From: CAYJAY01 sp964370715
GTDB taxonomy: Bacteria > Bacillota > Clostridia > Oscillospirales > Ruminococcaceae
Direction: 5' to 3'
DNA: 64,000 nt
Assembly: GCA_964370715.1 (NCBI GenBank)
Contig: CAYJKJ010000013.1
Span: forward strand, 1-64,000
Shown here: positions 1 to 7,185 of the stretch, in pieces
How positions within the stretch are numbered: the first letter of the stretch is position 1
How the letters are laid out: each line of letters starts with the position of its first letter
Notes under the pieces: generated by a model
What the model saw: the letters and a program-made list of their open reading frames with translations, nothing else
What the model was told of the DNA's origin: nothing
Database searches by the model: none
Position numbers and translations under genes: made by a program

Positions 1-1
1 A

Positions 2-322
2 AAGTATGGCGTTGCAATTGAAGATACCGTGATTGAACAGGTGCTTCGTCATGGCTCCGCCGATATCGGGGAAAGGTTTTTAACGACCATTAAAGAGACT
101 GCAACAGAGTATGTCGGGGGCATATTCCGCAGACTTCGAGAGCATGAATATGATCCGGAATTAATGAGGTTGTTTATCCTCGGCGGCGGCAGTTGCCTTG
201 TTAAAAACTTTGCGAATTATGATAGAGACAGGGTGATAATAATAGACGATATCTGCGCCACAGCCAAGGGGTATGAGTTCTTGGCAAAAAGCAAAATGGC
301 GAAAAACAGGAGCATCGTATAA
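2..322 (+). CDS. ParM/StbA-like actin-type segregation protein, C-terminal fragment
   Basis: The reading frame is open from base 2, so the gene starts before the window and only about 106 C-terminal residues are visible. The motif FILGGGSCLVKN resembles the phosphate-2/adenosine glycine cluster near the end of actin-like ATPases of the ParM/StbA type, which polymerise to push plasmid or integrative-element copies apart. The next gene starts on the last base of this stop codon, so the two are translationally coupled, as expected of parM-parR. The assignment rests on the glycine motif, the context and the iterons downstream. The nucleotide-binding half is not in view, so activity cannot be judged. 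An alternative is another actin/Hsp70-fold protein of a mobile element. Confidence 0.6.
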   Translation, partial: KYGVAIEDTVIEQVLRHGSADIGERFLTTIKETATEYVGGIFRRLREHEYDPELMRLFILGGGSCLVKNFANYDRDRVIIIDDICATAKGYEFLAKSKMAKNRSIV

Positions 323-633
323 TGGAAAATCAAGTTGGTTTTACCGTTCGGCTCAACCTAAACAACACGCCCGAGAAACAAGCGTGGGAGCGTTTACAGA
401 GCATAGATAGAACGCAATATCGCTCGTATAGCGCAATGATTGTTAAGGCAATAAACAGTATGTTTGAAGATAAATCCGATGTTGATATGCTGGCTGAAAT
501 TCAAGCGACAATTAGGCAAGAAATATCGAAACTTCAAGTAGCAAACATACCCGAAAATCAATCACAAACTCCCCCACCAACCATGCAAGAAGACGAATTA
601 TCAATAGCTTTAGACTTCGCAGATAGCTTTTGA
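322..633 (+). CDS. ParR-like small DNA-binding partner of the ParM-like protein
   Basis: This 103-residue protein overlaps the preceding stop by one base. Its N-terminus (VRLNLNN followed by a helix and SYSAMIVKAINSMF) has the strand-helix-helix pattern of ribbon-helix-helix proteins. The C-terminal 50 residues are polar and acidic, and in ParR proteins this part contacts the ParM filament. The iteron cluster begins two bases after the stop codon and is the natural candidate binding site. Sequence similarity within ParR families is low, so the call depends on order, size and the neighbouring repeats. It could instead be an unrelated regulator of the mobile element. Confidence 0.5.
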   Translation: MENQVGFTVRLNLNNTPEKQAWERLQSIDRTQYRSYSAMIVKAINSMFEDKSDVDMLAEIQATIRQEISKLQVANIPENQSQTPPPTMQEDELSIALDFADSF

Positions 634-634
634 T

Positions 635-737
635 GGTATCAAAGTAATACCGGCGGTATCAAGTTGGTATCGGGTTTTCAAGGTTTGGTATCAAGGCGGT
701 GTCAATCTTTCGGTGGTTCTGGTATCAAGCTGATACC
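635..737 (+). repeat. GGTATCAA iteron cluster, candidate parC centromere
   Basis: Direct copies of GGTATCAA occur at 635, 655, 687 and 721, with variants GGTATCGG at 666 and GGTGTCAA at 698. Inverted copies lie at 645-651 (TAATACC) and 731-737 (TGATACC). Start-to-start distances of 20, 11, 21, 11 and 23 bp are close to one or two helical turns, so the sites would face the same side of the DNA. This arrangement is typical of centromere or operator iterons bound by ribbon-helix-helix proteins. Binding by the upstream ParR-like protein is inferred. Confidence 0.6.
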
Positions 738-771
738 AACACAAACAGCGAACTCCACCTTATTAGCATGG

Positions 772-800
772 ACGGGGGCGTGGCACGCCCCCGTTATTTG
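772..800 (+). terminator. GC-rich hairpin, possible terminator after the par genes
   Basis: ACGGGGGCGT and ACGCCCCCGT form a perfect 10-bp stem with a 3-base loop, followed by TATTTG. The stem is very stable but the T-tract is short, so termination is probable rather than certain. Confidence 0.45.
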
Positions 801-892
801 CTGATAAGCGAACAATCAACTTGTTGATTGAGCCCCCTTCCCCCTCGGAGAGCGCAAGAGCTTTTGATACGCAGTGTCAAAAGTGCTATTGC

Positions 893-913
893 GTTACTTT
901 TGACAAAAGTAAC
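893..913. other. Perfect 10-bp inverted repeat, candidate oriT or operator of the relaxase gene
   Basis: GTTACTTTTG and CAAAAGTAAC flank one base. A second, imperfect palindrome of similar sequence (CTTTTGATAC ... GTGTCAAAAG) lies just upstream at about 861-887. The pair sits about 140 bp ahead of a MobV-type relaxase gene, where origins of transfer are usually found. No known nick-site consensus was recognised. The remaining intergenic stretch (914-1049) shows only the AGGAGG ribosome site at 1035-1040. Confidence 0.35.
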
Positions 914-1049
914 AAAACGAGCTGACGCTCTATTTAGTTAGAGATAATCACAAAATCACAAAAGTTTTCGCCGTTAACGTTCTTTTAATCGGAAAACCAC
1001 AAGTCTATGCCCCATTGCTGAAGTTGACTATTGTAGGAGGTGCATTTTT

Positions 1050-2267
1050 TTGAAACGATCTATAAGCATAGCAAAAGGCAAAGGTTCTGTCTGTCATAAC
1101 AACCGGGATTTCAAGGCTGAAAACGTTGACCCTGATAGAATAAAGTTCAACACTTGCTTTATTAATGAAGATATCAAAGATGTGTATAAAAAGCTTTTTA
1201 GTGAAGCGTTGGAAAATTACAACGCTAAACAAAAACGAAATGACAGAAAAATTCCTGATTATTATGAAAAAATCAGAACGTCAAAGCAAGAAAAGCTAAG
1301 CTATGAAATCATCGTACAGATCGGTGATGTTGAAGATATGAATGCCACCGGTGAAAACGGAAAGTTGGCAGAGAAAATTCTTCAACAATATATGAAAGAT
1401 TTTATTCAAAGAAACCCTACACTATACGTATTCTCAGCACATCTTCACATGGACGAAGCAACGCCACATTTACACATAGATTTTGTGCCGTATACAAAAG
1501 GAAACAAGCGAGGACTTGAAACAAAAACTACGCTAAAAGGTGCATTAAATCAGTTGGGTTTTGACGGCGGAACAAAGAGCGATACAGAACTTAATCAGTG
1601 GCAAAATTCCGAAAAAGAAGTTGTCGCAAAGTTAATGCTTGAGCATGGCATCGAGTGGGAGAAAAAAGGCACTACTCGCAAGCATTTATCTGTTGAAAAT
1701 TATAAAGCGGAACAAAGGGCATTAGAGGTTGAAAAGTTAAATAATATCATCGAGCAAAAAACAGAAAAAGCCCATCTTTTAGAATTAAAAAATGAGCAAA
1801 CAGAAAACGATATTTCCGAAAAAACCAATCAACTTATTAAAATGGAAAGCAAGCTCAACGCTATGCTGAAAAATGCAAAATCCATTGATAACAATGTCCA
1901 TAAGTTCGAGGAAAAACCCGAGTGGCAGTTAGAACAGCCAAGTCCACTGATGACCGCTACTGCTTACAAAGAGAAAAAAGCGGCTCCGTTGGTATCGGCA
2001 TTGAAAGGATATATTAAGGGTTTGACCGTCAAATTTGTTCAGTTGCAATCGGCTTTTGATAAGCAGGTTAATACTATCAAAAATCTGAATAGTAAGCTTG
2101 CACGGATAGAAAAAACAGTTGAACAAAACGCCTATGGAGATAATCGATATAAGCTGTTGGAAAAAATTATAGGCAAGGGGGAAATTGATGAGATGATAGA
2201 GAGTTTTGAGAGAGAGCAAGATTTAATTAATGGCAAAAAGGTCTCTAGGAAAGAAAGTGAGAGGTGA
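1050..2267 (+). CDS. MobV/Pre-family plasmid mobilisation relaxase
   Basis: This 405-residue protein would nick and covalently hold DNA at an origin of transfer so that a plasmid or integrative mobilisable element can move by conjugation. Residues 131-144 (HLHMDEATPHLHID) carry the paired-histidine HUH-type metal site of Pre/Mob relaxases, and the N-terminus (SISIAKGKGSV) has the family's usual opening. The C-terminal third is rich in Lys, Glu and Gln and probably forms a coiled coil. The start is a TTG at 1050 placed 9 bases after AGGAGG. No coupling protein or integrase is visible, so it would depend on helper functions or lie in an element that extends beyond the window. The length is normal for the family, so the gene appears intact. 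Confidence 0.85.
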   Translation: MKRSISIAKGKGSVCHNNRDFKAENVDPDRIKFNTCFINEDIKDVYKKLFSEALENYNAKQKRNDRKIPDYYEKIRTSKQEKLSYEIIVQIGDVEDMNATGENGKLAEKILQQYMKDFIQRNPTLYVFSAHLHMDEATPHLHIDFVPYTKGNKRGLETKTTLKGALNQLGFDGGTKSDTELNQWQNSEKEVVAKLMLEHGIEWEKKGTTRKHLSVENYKAEQRALEVEKLNNIIEQKTEKAHLLELKNEQTENDISEKTNQLIKMESKLNAMLKNAKSIDNNVHKFEEKPEWQLEQPSPLMTATAYKEKKAAPLVSALKGYIKGLTVKFVQLQSAFDKQVNTIKNLNSKLARIEKTVEQNAYGDNRYKLLEKIIGKGEIDEMIESFEREQDLINGKKVSRKESER

Positions 2268-2443
2268 AAAAAGCAATCTCAACATCAAGTGGACTTGATT
2301 TGTGTCACAAATAATGAAATCTAACGGAGGCGACTAAACGCTCAAAACGCAAGACTAATTTAATTGGGTAGGACTGATGAACAACTACAAAACTTGTGCC
2401 GAGGAAATTGTTTGCAGTGAGTTAATTTATGTATGATTTGCAC

Positions 2444-2477
2444 GATGGGGGAGCAATTCGTTCCCTCATCGTTTTTT
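2444..2477 (+). terminator. Rho-independent terminator after the relaxase region
   Basis: GATGGGGGA and TCCCTCATC pair over 9 bp with one G-U, followed by GTTTTTT. The interval 2268-2443 holds no supported gene; a 19-codon ATG frame at 2377 was not accepted. Confidence 0.7.
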
Positions 2478-2511
2478 GCGCAAAAAAGCTATGCAATCGC
2501 ATATATAATGA

Positions 2512-2540
2512 TTGACAACTAATAACCTAAATGCTATAAT
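2512..2540 (+). promoter_or_regulatory. Consensus sigma-A promoter of the first restriction-modification operon
   Basis: TTGACA at 2512-2517 and TATAAT at 2535-2540 are both perfect, with a 17-bp spacer. Transcription would start near 2547 and enter the XRE regulator gene at 2585. Such a strong promoter is expected to need repression, which fits an autoregulating controller gene placed first. Confidence 0.85.
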
Positions 2541-2584
2541 TAGTCTTGAAAAAGTCTGCGTATTATAATGCGAGGTGCAAATAG

Positions 2585-2794
2585 ATGTATGCAAGTTTTA
2601 ACAAGTTGTGGAAATTGTTGATTGATAAAAATATGAAGAAAAAAGACTTGATGTCGATAACCGGCATCAGCCAAGCCACGATAGGCAAGCTCGGCAGAAA
2701 CGAGAACGTAAACAGCGATGTGCTTATCCGCATTTGTGCGGCACTGAACTGCGACATCGGTGACATTATGGAAGTGAAGCGTGATGAGCACTAA
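2585..2794 (+). CDS. XRE/Cro-C1-type HTH regulator (controller of the RM operon)
   Basis: This 69-residue protein is almost entirely one helix-turn-helix domain, with the turn and recognition helix around residues 24-38 (SITGISQATIGKLGR) and a C-terminal NCDIGDIM segment typical of short XRE regulators. It is the first gene behind a consensus promoter and overlaps the Vsr-like gene by 11 bases. That is the usual place of a controller protein timing methyltransferase and endonuclease expression after entry into a new host. Direct control of the operon is inferred from position; no clear operator palindrome was identified. Confidence 0.8.
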   Translation: MYASFNKLWKLLIDKNMKKKDLMSITGISQATIGKLGRNENVNSDVLIRICAALNCDIGDIMEVKRDEH

Positions 2795-3209
2795 GACCAA
2801 AGAGCAAATCAGCTTCAACATGAAACAGGTCAAAAACAAAGACTCAAAAATTGAGCTAATGCTCCGTAAAGAACTATGGAAACGTGGACTTCGTTACCGT
2901 AAAAACGCAAACGGAATTGTCGGCAAACCCGATATTGTGTTCATAGGCAAGAAAATAGCAGTTTTCTGCGATAGTGAGTTTTGGCACGGCTACGATTGGG
3001 AACATAAAAAGCATGAGTTTAGGTCAAGGCAAGATTTTTGGATACCCAAAATAGAGCGCAATATGGAGCGAGACCGAGAAGTCAATGAAGCGTTGAAAAG
3101 CGCAGGATGGACGGTCATTCGATTTTGGGGCAAAGAGATTAAAAGCGACGTATGTCGTTGTGCGGATATAATTGAGAAAGCAATAGGTGAAAACAATGAA
3201 AAAGTATAA
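2784..3209 (+). CDS. vsr: Very short patch repair (Vsr-like) DNA mismatch endonuclease
   Basis: Vsr enzymes nick beside T:G mismatches that arise when 5-methylcytosine deaminates inside a methyltransferase target, and so protect methylated sites from C-to-T mutation. The family features are visible: the N-terminal NMKQVKNKDSKIE stretch, the Asp of GKPDIVF (residue 50), and FWHG around residue 68, equivalent to the metal-binding Asp and catalytic His of E. coli Vsr. The ATG at 2784 is preferred over the GTG one codon earlier. It overlaps genes on both sides, as expected in a tightly coupled operon. Its presence next to a C5-methyltransferase implies that the operon's methylation is m5C. Confidence 0.9.
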   Translation: MSTKTKEQISFNMKQVKNKDSKIELMLRKELWKRGLRYRKNANGIVGKPDIVFIGKKIAVFCDSEFWHGYDWEHKKHEFRSRQDFWIPKIERNMERDREVNEALKSAGWTVIRFWGKEIKSDVCRCADIIEKAIGENNEKV

Positions 3210-4269
3210 GAGCATAGATTTATTTGCCGGCATCGGCGGTATACGACTGGGATTTGAAAAGGCATTCGGTGAGAAAATAGAAACTTCCTTTGTGAGTGAG
3301 TGGGATGTTTTTGCACAAAAGACGTATCGTGCAAACTTCAATGACGATTTTGACATTGCCGGAGATATTACGCAAATAAGCGAAAAGGATGTTCCGAAAT
3401 TCGATATATGCCTTGCAGGCTTTCCGTGCCAAGCATTTAGTCTTGCAGGGGCAAGAATGGGCTTTGAGGACAACTATAAAGGACTGTGCAGAGGCACACT
3501 CTTTCTCGATGTAGCACGGATTTGTGAGGAACACAAGCCGTCCGTGATTTTTTGCGAAAACGTAAAAGGGCTTGCTATTCACGACAAAGGCAGAACGCTC
3601 CAAATCATCGTTGATACGTTTACAAAGCTCGGCTACACCGTCTTTACAAATAAACATGAACCGATAAACAGCAGAGATTTCGGCGTTCCTCAAAACAGAG
3701 AACGCATTTACATCGTCGCTTTCAGAAATGATATTGACTGCTCCGGGTTTAAGTTCCCCAAGCCGACCGACTCGAAAAAGACCATTGCCGATATCATCGA
3801 AAAAGACCCTGTTTCAGTCAAATATTATCTCAGTACCACTTACATCGACACACTGCGCAAACACAAAGCACGTCATGAGGAAAAGGGAAACGGCTTTGGC
3901 TATGAGATACGCCCGATGGACGGCGTTGCCGGGGCGATTGTGTGCGGTGGCATGGGCAGAGAACGAAACTTGATTATTGATGATAGATTGACGGACTTCA
4001 CACCGGTTACACATATCAAGGGCGAAGTCAACCGTGAGGGTATCCGTAAAATGACACCGAGAGAATGGGCAAGATTGCAGGGCTTCCCCGATACCTATGT
4101 CCTTCCCGTTGCCGATGTACATTTGTACAAGCAATTTGGCAACAGCGTGACCGTGAACGTAATTGAACAAATAGCATTGAACATAAAGGAGGTGCTTGAG
4201 CAAAATGAGCTTGCTAACAGGAAACAAAGGCGAGTGGAGCGAGATGTACGTGTTGCTGCGCTTGCTTAG
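3196..4269 (+). CDS. DNA (cytosine-5-)-methyltransferase, partner of the HpaII-like endonuclease
   Basis: This 357-residue C5-methyltransferase has the ordered motifs of the family: DLFAGIGG (residues 8-15, S-adenosylmethionine binding), FPCQ (76-79, catalytic Cys78), ENV (121-123), the PQNRERIYIV block and a C-terminal GNSV. The ATG at 3196 has AGGTGA 6 bases upstream and is preferred to the GTG at 3187. It overlaps vsr by 14 bases and the endonuclease gene by 65 bases. The partner resembles HpaII, so CCGG is the expected target, but the variable recognition region alone does not prove it. The enzyme would protect host DNA from that nuclease. Confidence 0.93.
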   Translation: MKKYKSIDLFAGIGGIRLGFEKAFGEKIETSFVSEWDVFAQKTYRANFNDDFDIAGDITQISEKDVPKFDICLAGFPCQAFSLAGARMGFEDNYKGLCRGTLFLDVARICEEHKPSVIFCENVKGLAIHDKGRTLQIIVDTFTKLGYTVFTNKHEPINSRDFGVPQNRERIYIVAFRNDIDCSGFKFPKPTDSKKTIADIIEKDPVSVKYYLSTTYIDTLRKHKARHEEKGNGFGYEIRPMDGVAGAIVCGGMGRERNLIIDDRLTDFTPVTHIKGEVNREGIRKMTPREWARLQGFPDTYVLPVADVHLYKQFGNSVTVNVIEQIALNIKEVLEQNELANRKQRRVERDVRVAALA

Positions 4270-5539
4270 TGAGGGCAAAATACACGCCGCCGATGACCAA
4301 GTGAACAAAATAGAGGATATCTATTTCCCAATACTAAAGATAATTCGTGAAGAAATGGCAAACCGTAAGTATGAGTACAAAGTTGCCGATAAAGTGCAAA
4401 TATTCTTGAACGAGGATTTTGTCTGCGAACTCGACAAGCAAGAGTTTGACGGTGAAGCCGATTATCTGTACAGTCAGATAGTGGCAGGAACAAACCGTGC
4501 GTTTTCCGTGGAGCGGACACAGGGCTTTATGGACAAAATCGGATGCACTCGTCTTGCGGCACCGTCCACCGATAAAACCGATATTAAGATGCAGATACAC
4601 GACATTCAGACCGGTTATTCCCCTGTTTGTGGGTTTAGCATAAAGTCTGAAATCGGCAATGCGCCGACGTTAATTAACGCCACCGGTGCGACCAACTTCA
4701 TTTATGAAGTGACCGGCTTGTCAGACGAGCAAATTGAGTCCATCAATGCGATTGAGACAACGACCAAGATTAAGGACAGAATGGAACGGATTTTCACGGA
4801 AGCACAATCTGTGACGTTTGATAAGGTGAGCAGTGAGAAATTTACGCACAATCTCATGTTGATAGACAGTACGTTGCCCGAGATGATTGCGCATTCTCTC
4901 ATCTACCATTATCGTAACGGTATCTCCGCTTGTGCCGATGTTGTGGCAAAGATGGAGCAAGACAATCCGATGCACTACCCGACCGATGGATTTTATAAGT
5001 ATAAGTACAAAAAATTCCTCTGCTCTGCCGCTTTGGGCATGACACCGGCGAAAGTTTGGGACGGCATAGACGAAGCGAACGGTGGATACATAATTGTTAC
5101 CGCACAGGGTGACGTATTGGCTTATCATATCTACAATAGGGCGTTTTTTGAGGAATACTTGCTTAATCAAACAAAATACGAGCGTGGCTCAACAAGCCGA
5201 CACGGTTTTGCTTCGTTGTATCAAGAGGACGGGAAAACCTATATGAAGCTCAATTTGCAGGTTCGGTTCATCAACAGTAAGCCAATAGACACCTTGAAAT
5301 ATGAGAAAAAACTAATTTCTTCATCAGTTGAGGATCACTGTGGATATGGAGCCGGTGACGGGGACACAGAACGATACGAGTATCTTTGCCCTTGTGGACA
5401 TGGAAAAATTGTTGAGGAACATGACAATATCCCTGGATTTAGAGACCATAGTGTTTGGTTAATGTGCGAGGAATGCTCAGAGAGATATTATATTGAAACC
5501 TCCAAAAGTGTACGTTCATGGGAACTCAAGAAAAAGTAA
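4205..5539 (+). CDS. HpaII-family type II restriction endonuclease with extra C-terminal Cys-rich module
   Basis: The N-terminus (GNKGEWSEMYVLLRLL, IYFPILKIIREE) and the overall layout resemble the HpaII family, which cuts CCGG. The enzyme would cleave unmethylated foreign DNA, with the upstream C5-methyltransferase as antidote and Vsr as repair factor. The ATG at 4205 lies 12 bases after AGGAGG; a nearer TTG at 4196 is too close. An unusual feature is a tail of about 50 residues from about residue 390 with CPCGHG and CEEC pairs, which looks like a small zinc-binding module and is not, as far as I recall, part of HpaII itself. The family assignment is fairly firm; target specificity is inferred. 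Confidence 0.8.
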   Translation: MSLLTGNKGEWSEMYVLLRLLSEGKIHAADDQVNKIEDIYFPILKIIREEMANRKYEYKVADKVQIFLNEDFVCELDKQEFDGEADYLYSQIVAGTNRAFSVERTQGFMDKIGCTRLAAPSTDKTDIKMQIHDIQTGYSPVCGFSIKSEIGNAPTLINATGATNFIYEVTGLSDEQIESINAIETTTKIKDRMERIFTEAQSVTFDKVSSEKFTHNLMLIDSTLPEMIAHSLIYHYRNGISACADVVAKMEQDNPMHYPTDGFYKYKYKKFLCSAALGMTPAKVWDGIDEANGGYIIVTAQGDVLAYHIYNRAFFEEYLLNQTKYERGSTSRHGFASLYQEDGKTYMKLNLQVRFINSKPIDTLKYEKKLISSSVEDHCGYGAGDGDTERYEYLCPCGHGKIVEEHDNIPGFRDHSVWLMCEECSERYYIETSKSVRSWELKKK

Positions 5540-5587
5540 GTATAGTTGTTTAGATTGTATTATACGCTTATTAAAAGGATGTTTATT

Positions 5588-6220
5588 ATGCTAAAACGAC
5601 TCGGAATAGTAAAAACGAAAAATAAAGGCTACGAGACTTTCACAAGCTATATCGCCCCCGACTTTTTGAGCAACACGATGTCTCCATCGGGATACGTGAA
5701 ATATTGTTGGGAACGATACAATGCCTGTCCAGTGGAAAAAAACAATTCGCTGAACGGGTCGATATTTGAAATCATTATTGCCACGTTGTTTACAAAAGAA
5801 GGAATTACACCCATTCATTTGCAGGCAAATGTTGCATTTGTTCCAAATGTAAATTTTGATATGGTTCTTTATTCAAGTGAGACCGGACCTATCGGTATTA
5901 GTTTGAAAACCAGTTTGAGAGAACGATATAAACAGGCTGACTTAGAAGCAATAGCGCTCAAATATGTACATAGAAAAGCTGAAAATTACTTGCTTACATT
6001 GGAGCGACACGAAACAGAAAGTGTCAAACAAAAGATTCTCAACGGCGATGTAATGGGGATAAACGATGCTATTTTGACTACAGATGTTTCTTTTGATGAT
6101 TTCGTAGAGAAGTTGAAAACAAAAAAGTTCATTACACCGGAAAAAGTTGAAATCATTAGCTCGACAAGAATTGTTACGGAAGATAAAGTGAATAGGGAAA
6201 AACGAGTGCTCGGGCTATGA
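5588..6220 (+). CDS. Probable type II restriction endonuclease (second RM system)
   Basis: This 210-residue protein has a PD-(D/E)xK-like core: NFDMVLY followed by GISLKTSLRERYKQADLE, a segment typical of several type II endonucleases in which the Lys after SL would be catalytic. It overlaps the start of the next methyltransferase by four bases (ATGA), the arrangement expected of a nuclease and its antidote. The start at 5588 follows AAAAGGATG and gives the expected N-terminus; an upstream in-frame start at 5546 has no good ribosome site. I do not recognise the named enzyme group with certainty and cannot give the recognition sequence. Confidence 0.7.
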   Translation: MLKRLGIVKTKNKGYETFTSYIAPDFLSNTMSPSGYVKYCWERYNACPVEKNNSLNGSIFEIIIATLFTKEGITPIHLQANVAFVPNVNFDMVLYSSETGPIGISLKTSLRERYKQADLEAIALKYVHRKAENYLLTLERHETESVKQKILNGDVMGINDAILTTDVSFDDFVEKLKTKKFITPEKVEIISSTRIVTEDKVNREKRVLGL

Positions 6221-7158
6221 GGGTTGCGAGTTTGTTTGCCGGTATCGGAGGAATAGATTTAGCCTTTGAGCAGTTAGGTCATGAGATTGTGTGGGCGAAC
6301 GATAGCGACAAATATGCCATCAAAACCTACAAGAAGAACTTCCCACACAATCATATTGTTGAGGGTGATATTAGGCAAATCCCTACTTCCGCTATCCCTG
6401 ATATGGACATTTTAACAGCAGGGTTCCCATGCCAATCGTTCTCAGTTATGGGTTATCAGAGGGGCTTCAAAGACCCTCGGGGTAATTTGTTCTTTGAGAT
6501 AGCACGGATTGCGGACGAGAAGCAACCGCAAATAATTTTTTTAGAAAACGTGCGAAATTTGGTGAAACATGACAACGGAAAGACTTTTTTGACGATATAC
6601 AATACTCTTTCCGAACTTGGCTATTACATCAAATACAAGGTTATGAGTCCTCACGAGTATGCGAACATACCGCAAATTAGAGAGCGGATTTTTATTGTGG
6701 CGTTTAGAGATTTGGAGATGTGTGATAGATTTCGTTTTCCAAAGCCGATACCGCTGATAAAGACTATAAATGGCTTTGTTGACCGGAGTGTTCGACAGCA
6801 TGATATTTATTATTACACCGAGCAAAGCAAGTATTACCGCTTGCTTGATGAGCGCATCACGGACAAGCAGTCAGTTTATCGTATAGATGATTGGGGTGTT
6901 GCAAAACGTAAATGGGACATCTGTCCCACGCTTAAGGCGAACATGGGGACATATCCCGATAGAGTGCCGATTGTGCGTGATGATTTCGGCATCCGTAAGT
7001 TGACACCATATGAGTGCTTGAGGTTGCAGGGGGTTCCGCAGGGGTTTAAGTTTCCGAATATCCCGCTGAATGAGGTTTATAAGCAGTGTGGTAATACGGT
7101 TTGCGTGAAAGCTGTGGATGCTATATTGATGTGCTATAAAGAACAACAAAATAAATAA
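6217..7158 (+). CDS. Second DNA (cytosine-5-)-methyltransferase
   Basis: This 313-residue enzyme carries SLFAGIGG at its N-terminus, FPCQ with catalytic Cys72, ENV at 110-112, the PQIRERIFIV block and a C-terminal GNTV. It is more compact than the first methyltransferase and differs in the target-recognition region, so it should methylate another sequence. Its start overlaps the stop of the presumed endonuclease gene, which suggests a two-gene unit translated together. No Vsr gene accompanies it; the upstream Vsr may serve both systems if mismatch contexts allow, which is speculative. Confidence 0.93.
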   Translation: MRVASLFAGIGGIDLAFEQLGHEIVWANDSDKYAIKTYKKNFPHNHIVEGDIRQIPTSAIPDMDILTAGFPCQSFSVMGYQRGFKDPRGNLFFEIARIADEKQPQIIFLENVRNLVKHDNGKTFLTIYNTLSELGYYIKYKVMSPHEYANIPQIRERIFIVAFRDLEMCDRFRFPKPIPLIKTINGFVDRSVRQHDIYYYTEQSKYYRLLDERITDKQSVYRIDDWGVAKRKWDICPTLKANMGTYPDRVPIVRDDFGIRKLTPYECLRLQGVPQGFKFPNIPLNEVYKQCGNTVCVKAVDAILMCYKEQQNK

Positions 7159-7185
7159 ACAAAAGAAGAATAAGGTGGGTATTTT

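Noticed and set aside
1005..1232. Minus-strand frame overlapping the relaxase start
   Set aside because: It is the shadow of the relaxase gene, without a ribosome site or recognisable protein features.
2377..2436. 19-codon ATG frame between the relaxase and XRE genes
   Set aside because: No ribosome site and no similarity; too short to support.
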